From an uncultured Lentisphaeria bacterium (GTDB taxonomy: Bacteria; Verrucomicrobiota; Lentisphaeria; Victivallales; UBA1829): a stretch of DNA of 40,265 nt. Shown piece by piece: positions 33,741-40,265 of the stretch (position 1 is the first letter of the stretch; each line of letters starts with the position of its first letter). The DNA lies in contig CAJKAR010000039.1 of the NCBI GenBank assembly GCA_905197955.1, positions 1 through 40,265 on the forward strand. Reading direction: 5' to 3'. The position numbers and the translations under genes are program-made. The notes below the pieces were generated by a model. The model was not told the origin of the DNA. It ran no database searches and was given only the letters and a program-made list of their open reading frames with translations.

Positions 33741-34460
33741 TCAGTGCTGAACCATCATTCGAAGATACTCTTCAAAATAACGTCTTCCGAACTCGCGGGC
33801 CGAAGAGGCGGAAAAATGCAGGCCGTCGCCTTTGTCCGTCAGGCCTTCCGCGGAAACCCATCCCAGATCAGGAAGCTCGGAGACTACACGCCGGATATCG
33901 GCGTCGATCTGCGGGAAGTCGTATGGTCCCCCCTTCAGATAATGCCCCAGCTCTCCGCAGAGAAACGGAACTCCGGAAAGCGGCAGGTCCTCGCGAAAAT
34001 TCCCAATGACCTCTTTCAAATCATCGGCATAATGGAGATTTTTCTGTTTGGCATCGGTCTCCCCCTGATGCCAGAGCACAGCGGCAAACTGTCCCCGTTC
34101 CAGTGCAGCTCTTGCACGCCGGACCGCATCGTCATACGGATGTTCCTGATCGTTCCATGGAGAACATCCGCCCCGTTTCCATGCGGAAATCGGAGTCCCG
34201 CCAACCGCAACCGGAACAAGACCGACCGTGCATCCCGGATTGGCTTCCAGCAGAAGCCGTCCAAATGTGCGCCCCGGACCGACTCCCGCAAATGCGCGGT
34301 CCTCCGTCACAGGCTCAACCGCCGGCACCCATTGCAGTTCTCGATTCATCTTCATAAGACCGGGAATCTCCTCCCGGTCTCCGGGTTCCACTTCCCCGCG
34401 TCCGGCCATATTGGACTGTCCGGCAAGAAGTACAAGGATCCAGTTTTCTTTCGTTTCCAC
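33741..34460 (-). CDS. Cytoplasmic SGNH esterase, sialate O-acetylesterase-like (SASA domain)
   Basis: A 239-residue protein filled by one SASA/CE6-like esterase domain. The nucleophile block is LLAGQSNMAG (Ser16), the oxyanion region VAVGGTPISAW, the WHQGETD block and the C-terminal DGLHFS with the catalytic Asp/His. There is no signal peptide, whereas many relatives are secreted, so it may remove acetyl groups from an imported sugar. The start is a GTG at 34460 with AAGGGG nine bases upstream; no in-frame ATG is available nearby. It is the first gene of the glycyl radical operon, 37 bp before that enzyme. Confidence 0.87.
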   Translation of the reverse strand: METKENWILVLLAGQSNMAGRGEVEPGDREEIPGLMKMNRELQWVPAVEPVTEDRAFAGVGPGRTFGRLLLEANPGCTVGLVPVAVGGTPISAWKRGGCSPWNDQEHPYDDAVRRARAALERGQFAAVLWHQGETDAKQKNLHYADDLKEVIGNFREDLPLSGVPFLCGELGHYLKGGPYDFPQIDADIRRVVSELPDLGWVSAEGLTDKGDGLHFSASSAREFGRRYFEEYLRMMVQH

Positions 34461-34511
34461 CTTTCCATTCCCCTTTGCTTTCTGAAATCCGTTTTTTGTT
34501 TTCTTTCATTT

Positions 34512-34540
34512 ATTATAGCCGGTCCGAATGAAAAAATGAA
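34512..34540 (-). promoter_or_regulatory. Promoter for the esterase-glycyl radical operon
   Basis: On the minus strand, TTCATT (34540-34535), 17-bp spacer, perfect TATAAT (34517-34512). Confidence 0.5.
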
Positions 34541-34552
34541 TGCACGAATCAT

Positions 34553-34572
34553 ACAAAATATTATGATTTTGT
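34553..34572. promoter_or_regulatory. Candidate operator in the divergent region
   Basis: Inverted repeat ACAAAAT-N6-ATTTTGT placed between the two divergent promoters. It is a reasonable position for the AraC regulator encoded next to it, although AraC proteins often prefer direct repeats. Confidence 0.35.
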
Positions 34573-34593
34573 GACTTTAGATAAAAAAACAAC

Positions 34594-34622
34594 TTGAAAA
34601 ACATCCCTCGAAGCAATATAGT
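34594..34622 (+). promoter_or_regulatory. Promoter for the AraC-family gene
   Basis: TTGAAA (34594-34599), 17-bp spacer, TATAGT (34617-34622). The gene starts at 34644 after AAGGAG. Confidence 0.6.
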
Positions 34623-34643
34623 CCGAACAAGGAGAGCTTCTTT

Positions 34644-35471
34644 ATGTCCGTGGAAGATAAAAAACGCATCTACCGCCTGGCCGACCGTTTGAATATGCGT
34701 TTTCACCATTTTGCCAAAGGGACCTATCCCTGTTTTTCCCGTACCCGCTTCACCGTAAACCGGCTGATTCTGGTTCTGGAAAATCCAAACGGGGAAAAGA
34801 ACTATATCGAGGATGCCGCGGAACGCCGTATCATGCACCCGGGATCCTTCTGTCTGGCTCCGGCATTCCACGATGTCATATTCCAGTTTGATGAGACGAT
34901 CCGCTTCTTCTCCATCCATTTCAATCTGGAACTCTTTCCCGGGATCGATCTTTTTTCCACGCAGAAGCGACTCTTTGAAGGCTCAGCCTCAAATGCTCTC
35001 ATCCGTGCCGAACACGCCTTTTCCGATACCGCGGCAGCGGAAACGGCCGCCGCAGTGGAGCTGCATACACTGACATTCGAAATCATCTCCTGCTGTCTGG
35101 AACAGATGGAGGAAAGCACTCTGGAACTGGTCTCAAAGTTCGCCCCCTATCAGGAGGTCATCGACTACATCGCCAGCCACTGCACAGCCCTTGTTTCCGT
35201 GGAAGAACTGGCGGAACTCATGCACATGCGGCGCGACGTGTTCACAAGAAAGTTCACCGCCGATACCGGCATTCCGCCCAAACGGTTCTTTCACCGGATG
35301 CTCATTGATCGAGCCACCAGACTTCTGCGCCGTCCGGATATCACCGCCCGGGAGGTGGCTCTGGAACTGAAGTTCAGCAGTGAATACTATTTTTCCCGCT
35401 TTTTCAAACAGCATCTGGGCATCTCCCCTCACCGTTTTCAGCAGCAGTACCGGATCAGACAAAATTTATGA
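34644..35471 (+). CDS. AraC-family transcriptional regulator
   Basis: A 275-residue regulator with an N-terminal sensing domain (about 20-150; it contains RRIMHPGSFCLAPAFHDVIF and FFSIHFNLELFPG, as in cupin-type sensors) and a C-terminal double helix-turn-helix (VSVEELAELMHMRRDVFTRKF, then AREVALELKFSSEYYFSRFFKQHLGISPHRF, a clear AraC signature). It is divergent from the esterase-glycyl radical operon and precedes the GtaA-like gene, so it could control either or both. The ligand is unknown. Confidence 0.92.
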   Translation: MSVEDKKRIYRLADRLNMRFHHFAKGTYPCFSRTRFTVNRLILVLENPNGEKNYIEDAAERRIMHPGSFCLAPAFHDVIFQFDETIRFFSIHFNLELFPGIDLFSTQKRLFEGSASNALIRAEHAFSDTAAAETAAAVELHTLTFEIISCCLEQMEESTLELVSKFAPYQEVIDYIASHCTALVSVEELAELMHMRRDVFTRKFTADTGIPPKRFFHRMLIDRATRLLRRPDITAREVALELKFSSEYYFSRFFKQHLGISPHRFQQQYRIRQNL

Positions 35472-35510
35472 CTATGCGGATAATCCTCATGTTTTCCTCT
35501 CTATTTTCCA

Positions 35511-35538
35511 TTCATTTTTCTTTTTTTTATGCTATAAT
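35511..35538 (+). promoter_or_regulatory. Promoter for the GtaA-like gene
   Basis: TTCATT (35511-35516), 16-bp spacer, perfect TATAAT (35533-35538). It has the same -35 hexamer as the opposing esterase promoter. Confidence 0.55.
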
Positions 35539-35574
35539 CTGTTTTATTCAACCAGTAAAAGGAGTTTTTTTTCC

Positions 35575-37596
35575 ATGACATGTGAATCTGTTCGTTATCC
35601 TGCGTATCCTCTTGTAGTGCACGATCCGTATTTTTCGATCTGGTCGCGAACCGATCGTCTTTCCGATTCCTTCACCTGTCACTGGACAGGAACGGGACAG
35701 ACCATCGCCGGACTCCTCCGCATTGACGGGAAAGCCTTCTGTTTTCTGAGCAACATCCCCGGTGCGCCGAAAATGAATCAGACCTCTGTCCGTGTGCTGC
35801 CGACCCGTACGATCTATACCTTTGAAGAGGCCGGGGTCCGCTTCACTCTGACCTTCCTGACACCGGCTCTGCTTCACAAGCTCCATGTTCTCTCGCGTCC
35901 GATCACCTATCTCTGCTTCGACGCCGAATCCATCGACGGGAAAACGCACGATCTTGCCGTCTATTTCGATGCGGACGGAGCAATCGCCGTCAACGAGCCC
36001 ACCGACAAGATCACCTGGAGCCGTTTCCGTCACCGCGATCTCGACCTGATATGCGCCGCTTCCGCCGAACAGAAAATTCTCAGCCGGGCAGGCGACAATC
36101 TGCGCATCGACTGGGGCTATCTCTATCTCGGAGTTCCTCTGAAATTCAATCCCGCAACCGCTCTGGAATCGAACCGTGTCACCCGGAATGAGTTCATTTC
36201 CGCGGGAACGCTCCCGCAGACCGACAATCTCAACATGCCGCAGGCCGCAAGAAGCGAATGGCTCTGCATGGCAACCGTCATCCCCATGAAGGCCGAACCG
36301 GGCAGAATGAATTCCACGTATGCAATTCTCGCCTATAACGATGTCCTTGCCATCGAATACCTCAACCGCAAGCTCCCCGGCTACTGGACCATGGAGACGT
36401 CCTCGTTTGCAGAACTTCTCTCCATTGCTGTCCGGGAAAAGGAGGCTCTGGCGGATGAGTGCGTCCGCTATGATGAGGATCTGCTCAAGGATGCGGAACG
36501 CCTTGGCGGAAAACAATATGCCGATCTCTGTGCCGGAGCCTACCGTCAGGCGATCGGAGCGCACAAACTCGTTGCCGATCTCGATGGAACCCCTCTTTTC
36601 TTTTCCAAGGAAAACTTCTCGAACGGCTGCATTGCCACGGTCGATGTCACCTATCCCTCGGCTCCGCTTTTCCTTCTCTGCCAGCCGGCGCTGGTAAAAG
36701 GAATGCTGATCCCCATTCTGGAATACGCCTCCACCCGCAAATGGAAATTTCCGTTTGCCCCGCACGATCTGGGCACCTATCCGCTGGCGAACAGCCAGAT
36801 CTACGGCGGCGGAGAACAATCCGAACAGAATCAGATGCCAGTGGAAGAATGCGGCAATATGCTGATTCTTGCCGCAGCCCTCGCAAAGTTCCATCACGAT
36901 ACGGAGTTCATCCGCAAATACTGGAGCAAACTTACACAGTGGGCGGAGTATCTTATGGAAAAGGGATACGATCCGGAAAATCAGCTCTGCACCGACGACT
37001 TTGCAGGACATCTTGCCCATAATACGAATCTTTCCATCAAAGCGATCATTGCGCTGGGCGGTTATGCGCTCATGGCGGAGCAGATCGGAGAAAGCGGGTT
37101 GGCGAAACGCTATGCGGCAACTGCACTCGACTATGCCGGACGCTGGGTGAAAGATGCCGATGACGGAGAGTGTTTCCGGCTGGCATTTGACCAGAAAGGA
37201 AGCTGGAGCCAGAAATACAATCTCATCTGGGATCGTCTCCTCGGACTTGGTCTCTTCCCCGCATCGGTAGCGGAGAAGGAGCTTGCACACTATCGGAAAG
37301 TTCAGAACAAATACGGCCTTCCCCTGGACAGCCGCAAGACCTACACCAAGATCGACTGGATACTCTGGAGTGCCACGCTGACCGGAAACGAAGATGATTT
37401 CAAAGCGCTTGTCGCCCCCGTTCACCGCTGGATGACGGAAACGGTCTCCCGCGTTCCGATGACCGACTGGTACGAAACGATCGAAGATGGTCGCCAGGTT
37501 GGTTTTCAGGCGCGATCCGTAGTCGGTGGTCTCTTCATCCGCCTTCTCGCCGACGACGCAGTCCGGGAAAAATGGATCAAAAAACGGAACATCTGA
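35575..37596 (+). CDS. GtaA-like (DUF4965/DUF5127/DUF1793) protein
   Basis: A 673-residue protein with the domain order of the fungal glutaminase A family: an N-terminal part starting YPAYPLVVHDPYFSIWS, a beta-sandwich with VRFTLTFLTPALLHKLHVLS, and an (alpha/alpha)6-type C-terminal half (GAYRQAIGAHKLV, FPFAPHDLGTYPLANSQIYGGGE, CTDDFAGHLAHNTNLSIKAI, KYNLIWDRLLGLGLFP). The family name comes from a fungal glutaminase, but most bacterial members sit in glycan loci and are uncharacterised. The ATG at 35575 follows AAAGGAG and the TATAAT promoter; the frame open to 35380 overlaps the AraC gene and is not used. No signal peptide is seen, so it is probably cytoplasmic. Confidence 0.85.
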   Translation: MTCESVRYPAYPLVVHDPYFSIWSRTDRLSDSFTCHWTGTGQTIAGLLRIDGKAFCFLSNIPGAPKMNQTSVRVLPTRTIYTFEEAGVRFTLTFLTPALLHKLHVLSRPITYLCFDAESIDGKTHDLAVYFDADGAIAVNEPTDKITWSRFRHRDLDLICAASAEQKILSRAGDNLRIDWGYLYLGVPLKFNPATALESNRVTRNEFISAGTLPQTDNLNMPQAARSEWLCMATVIPMKAEPGRMNSTYAILAYNDVLAIEYLNRKLPGYWTMETSSFAELLSIAVREKEALADECVRYDEDLLKDAERLGGKQYADLCAGAYRQAIGAHKLVADLDGTPLFFSKENFSNGCIATVDVTYPSAPLFLLCQPALVKGMLIPILEYASTRKWKFPFAPHDLGTYPLANSQIYGGGEQSEQNQMPVEECGNMLILAAALAKFHHDTEFIRKYWSKLTQWAEYLMEKGYDPENQLCTDDFAGHLAHNTNLSIKAIIALGGYALMAEQIGESGLAKRYAATALDYAGRWVKDADDGECFRLAFDQKGSWSQKYNLIWDRLLGLGLFPASVAEKELAHYRKVQNKYGLPLDSRKTYTKIDWILWSATLTGNEDDFKALVAPVHRWMTETVSRVPMTDWYETIEDGRQVGFQARSVVGGLFIRLLADDAVREKWIKKRNI

Positions 37597-37627
37597 TACG
37601 GCAACTTCAAACCCGACGGAGCAGAAA

Positions 37628-39184
37628 ATGAAAACGATCTACTTCAATGAGGACAATGAGCATTTTTATGCGTGCCACCCCGCATCCGACATGACAGAAG
37701 AGGGCCTTCGCTCCCTTGTCGAATCCTACGCTGAAACGGATGCAGTCAAAGGCATTCTTTTCTGCACGAATCTTCAGCGCGCACTGTTCGACAGCCGTGT
37801 CTGGGAACGTTTCCGCGACATTGAAACCACCGAACCGCTTCTCTATGCCGACAATCTTCGGCTGCTTTCCGAACGCGGAATCGACCAGTTTTCGGTCTGG
37901 CTGAAACGCTGTTCCGAACTCGGAATAGAGGGCTGGCTCTCCATGCGCATGAACGACTCCCACGGACTCAAGGAAGCGCGGAACAACATGACCGAATCAC
38001 GTCTTGCTCTCTGGCCGAGCCGGAAATGGCGGGAGAATCCGCAGCTCCGCCGGGCGCCGTACCGTTCCGAACGCAGCTGGGAAGGATCCTACAACTATCT
38101 TCTGCCCGAGGTGCGGAAACATCATCTGGCGCTGGTCGCGGAACTGCTCGAACGGTACGATCTCTTCGGCCTGGAACTCGACTGGATGCGATGGGGAATG
38201 ATGTTCCCGCCCGGATTCGAACGGGAGGGACAGGCGCTTCTGACGGAATTCGTCAAAGAGGTGCGCCGCATTGCCGATCAGGCGGAAGTGCGTCTGGGGC
38301 ATCCGGTTCGATTGGCGCACCGTCTCCCTGCGCATCCGGAATCCTGCCTGAATTTCGGATACGATGTCATCGCCTGGGGAGAGGCCGGATGTGTTGATAT
38401 GGTTACACTTTCCTCCTTCCTGAACTGCAATTCCATGGATGTGCCCATCGCGCTCTGGCGGAAAATGCTTCCGGAAGGAACCGCCATCAACTACTATGCG
38501 GAACCGGCAACGGTTCCCTGTCCCCGTCCGGGAGCCGTCGTCATTCGCGACGAGATCATGCTTGCAGCCGCCTCCGCCGCCTTCTCCTGCGGCGCCGATC
38601 ACATCTATCTCTTCAACGAGTGCTACCGCGAAAGTGAGGACCTGCCCCGGCTTCAGCATCTGATGAAAGCGATGTCGGACCCGGAAGCGCTGAAGCACGA
38701 GATTCGTCTGTTCACAGTCTCCTACACTCCGGCGGTCATTCCGGGAGAATCGAACCGCACTGTTCTTCCCGTCGCGCTGATTCAGGAGGGAATGGGATAC
38801 GATCTCGGACGCATGGAGGACAACATCACTCTTCGTCTTCCCGCCGGGAAAACAGAACCTGATACGCTCTGCTATCTGCGGCTCGGATTTTCCGAAGAGA
38901 CGCCGATGAATGCTCTGGAGGGAATGCCGGTCCGCGTGAATACCGTTCCGGTCGAACCGACGGAATGGCCGGATGCTTCGGCATTCCCCGCGGGACGTTC
39001 CTTCTACACGTCATATCCGTTCCTGCCGCCGGAGGCCGCGCACTCGCTAGCCTGGAAGGTGCCCGTAAATCTGCTGCACGAAACGTTCAATGCAGTGGAA
39101 ATTCTCCCTCCGCATGTTGAAGGAAAGATTGTCTGGGCGGATCTTCTGCTCCTGCCCGGAAAAAACGGAACGTCCGGAATGTAA
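37628..39184 (+). CDS. TIM-barrel hydrolase-like protein, family uncertain
   Basis: A 518-residue protein without a signal peptide. The first ~350 residues alternate strands and helices as in (beta/alpha)8 barrels related to glycoside hydrolases: KGILFCTN, GIEGWLSMRMNDSHG, DLFGLELDWMRWG with acidic residues at a strand end, CVDMVTLSSF, and GADHIYLFNECYRE. The last ~150 residues are probably a beta domain. I do not recognise a numbered family. The ATG at 37628 with GGAG upstream is chosen over a frame that enters from inside the GtaA-like gene. It is 31 bp after that gene and probably co-transcribed, so both may process the same oligosaccharide. Confidence 0.75.
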   Translation: MKTIYFNEDNEHFYACHPASDMTEEGLRSLVESYAETDAVKGILFCTNLQRALFDSRVWERFRDIETTEPLLYADNLRLLSERGIDQFSVWLKRCSELGIEGWLSMRMNDSHGLKEARNNMTESRLALWPSRKWRENPQLRRAPYRSERSWEGSYNYLLPEVRKHHLALVAELLERYDLFGLELDWMRWGMMFPPGFEREGQALLTEFVKEVRRIADQAEVRLGHPVRLAHRLPAHPESCLNFGYDVIAWGEAGCVDMVTLSSFLNCNSMDVPIALWRKMLPEGTAINYYAEPATVPCPRPGAVVIRDEIMLAAASAAFSCGADHIYLFNECYRESEDLPRLQHLMKAMSDPEALKHEIRLFTVSYTPAVIPGESNRTVLPVALIQEGMGYDLGRMEDNITLRLPAGKTEPDTLCYLRLGFSEETPMNALEGMPVRVNTVPVEPTEWPDASAFPAGRSFYTSYPFLPPEAAHSLAWKVPVNLLHETFNAVEILPPHVEGKIVWADLLLLPGKNGTSGM

Positions 39185-39211
39185 GAAGATCCCGTACTGA
39201 GTTCCGGCGGA

Positions 39212-39613
39212 TCACTCCTCAGCGCGCTGAAACAGAAGCTGAATTCTCCTGGTCCGGGGTCCGTCGTATTCGCAGAAATAAACCCCCTGCCAGGTTCCAA
39301 GGGAGAGGCGTCCGTTGCGAATCGGCAGAGCCAGAGAAAAACCGGTCAGAATTGCTTTCAGGTGAGCTGCACTGTTCCCCTCGCAATGCTGATAGAAGAG
39401 TTCCTCCTGCGGAATCAGGGAAGAAAGTTTGGCAAGAACATCGTGTTTGACATCCGGATCGGCATTTTCATTGACTGTAATTCCGGCAGTCGTATGAGGA
39501 CAGAAAATATGACAGATACCGCATGTGATTTCCTGTGGAATCCGTTCGTTAATCTGCTCCGTAATATCCAGAATTTCGCAGGGATGGTTTGTTCTGATTG
39601 AAAACTCCGACAT
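39212..39613 (-). CDS. yjbQ: YjbQ (UPF0047) family protein
   Basis: A 133-residue protein of the YjbQ/UPF0047 family: ICHIFCPHTTAGITVNENADPDV and the C-terminal YQHCEGNSAAHLKA and SLGTWQGVYFCEYDGPRTRR are its conserved blocks. The proteins form compact trimers with a conserved His/Cys/Glu pocket; a weak thiamine-phosphate synthase activity has been reported for E. coli YjbQ, but the physiological role is unclear. The ATG at 39613 is used because AAAGGAG is eight bases upstream; a longer frame to 39637 has no such site. It is convergent with the TIM-barrel gene. Confidence 0.92.
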   Translation of the reverse strand: MSEFSIRTNHPCEILDITEQINERIPQEITCGICHIFCPHTTAGITVNENADPDVKHDVLAKLSSLIPQEELFYQHCEGNSAAHLKAILTGFSLALPIRNGRLSLGTWQGVYFCEYDGPRTRRIQLLFQRAEE

Positions 39614-39663
39614 GAAAAATGACTCCTTTCCGTTCAATCCGTTTTATCTGAAAATATACAAAT

Positions 39664-39694
39664 CCTCCGGAAAAAATCAATCCTTTTCCGGAGG
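39664..39694 (-). terminator. Terminator-like hairpin between the last two genes
   Basis: A perfect 11-bp stem (39664-39674 with 39684-39694) around a nine-base loop. On the minus strand it follows the small secreted protein gene; the T run after it is modest on that strand and better on the plus strand (ATCTTTTT). Confidence 0.5.
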
Positions 39695-39735
39695 AGATCT
39701 TTTTACTGCTTTTTCAGAGAGTGGAAACACTTCCA

Positions 39736-40083
39736 TCAGTGTCTGCCGCGATGCGGGGGCGGAGGAGGAGCAGGACGATAGTGCGGAGCGGGACGTACAA
39801 CCACCGGAGGAGGCTGCGTATAAATCACTGTTGTCTGCGGATACACCACGGGGGGCTGTTCATAGACCACGGCAGGCTGCTGAACAACCACAGGCGTTGT
39901 TTCGCGGACCACAACAGCGGGCGGCGCGACTACGCTTTTCACAAGATCGACGATCTGAGTAGCAAGAACCACTCCGTCGCTTCCCCCGTGATGCCGCGGC
40001 GGAGGTCCATGAGGCCCTGCCAGCACACTTCCCGTCATCATGATTCCACATGCCGCCATCAGAAGAAATTTTACAGCATCCAT
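39736..40083 (-). CDS. Small secreted Pro/Val-rich protein
   Basis: A 115-residue protein with a signal peptide (about 1-22; it ends near SVLAGPHG). The mature part starts with a His/Gly/Pro segment, then a short helix-like stretch (LATQIVDLVKSVV), then a repetitive Pro/Val/Tyr/Gln region with the spacing VVVxxPAVVYEQPPVVYPQTTVIY, ending in RPAPPPPPHRGRH. It is low in complexity and probably an extended surface or periplasmic protein. The ATG at 40083 with AAGGAG eight bases upstream is preferred to a GTG at 40092. I recognise no family. No promoter was confidently identified in the A/T-rich 40084-40265 segment. Confidence 0.75.
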   Translation of the reverse strand: MDAVKFLLMAACGIMMTGSVLAGPHGPPPRHHGGSDGVVLATQIVDLVKSVVAPPAVVVRETTPVVVQQPAVVYEQPPVVYPQTTVIYTQPPPVVVRPAPHYRPAPPPPPHRGRH

Positions 40084-40265
40084 AATACACACTCCTTTTT
40101 TCTTTTATTTGGTTGCCGCAGTTTTTGTCACTGCATCTGCGTTGACCATATAACGGGACAAAAGAAGTTTTATTGTCTAAATAATAAATATTTCCTAATA
40201 ATTATATAATCTAAGAACTTATCCCTAAATAAAAGATGAAATCCAAGAAAATTATGCTATATTTG

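Noticed and set aside
35548..37425. Open frame of 625 codons on the minus strand opposite the GtaA-like gene
   Set aside because: The plus-strand protein matches a known family throughout; the antisense product has no domain and no ribosome site.
1..40265. Prophage or conjugative element
   Set aside because: No integrase, phage structural, relaxase or transposase gene was recognised on either strand.

Overview
The window (40,265 bp, moderate GC) reads as part of a chromosome from a Lentisphaerota / Victivallis-like bacterium. I infer this from the gene content: several pseudopilin-like proteins with a FTLIELL-type N-terminus and, in some, a C-terminal DGHV-type end; large secreted glycoside hydrolases; a GH110 enzyme; GntR-LacI hybrid regulators; and strong Shine-Dalgarno sequences with sigma70-type promoters. 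No tRNA, rRNA, CRISPR array or transposase gene was recognised.

Layout. (1) 84-5927, minus strand: GntR/LacI-type regulator, pseudopilin and a 1,296-residue secreted glycosidase, with a promoter at 5899-5927. (2) 5955-9734, minus strand: dxs overlapping a DUF2079-type membrane protein gene. (3) 10012-10937: two tandem secreted single-domain discoidin/CBM32 proteins, followed by a dispersed hairpin-array repeat; part of a second copy lies at the window start. (4) 11245-16274: AraC regulator divergent from a pseudopilin and a 1,103-residue glycosidase. (5) 16394-21227: metK, a PfkB kinase, ahcY and a TauE/SafE transporter, an S-adenosylmethionine recycling block. (6) 21253-23219: an orphan protein, a fourth pseudopilin and a membrane-anchored helical protein. 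(7) 23445-30252: GntR/LacI regulator, pseudopilin, 984-residue glycosidase and a frameshifted GH110. (8) 30312-34460, minus strand: a sialate-O-acetylesterase-like esterase, glycyl radical enzyme, its activase and a carboxymuconolactone-decarboxylase-like protein. This block is divergent from an AraC regulator, which is followed by a GtaA-like protein and a TIM-barrel hydrolase-like protein (34644-39184). (9) 39212-40083: a YjbQ protein and a small Pro/Val-rich secreted protein.

The most striking pattern is a cassette of a one-component sensor regulator, one pseudopilin and one very large secreted glycan-active protein, found three times with unrelated sequence details and different regulator families. 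All four pseudopilins lack the glycine that normally precedes the prepilin peptidase cut. I infer a substrate-specific surface or secretion system in which each glycan locus carries its own pilin-like subunit. The cytoplasmic block around the glycyl radical enzyme may ferment a sugar-derived product, but its substrate cannot be read from sequence.
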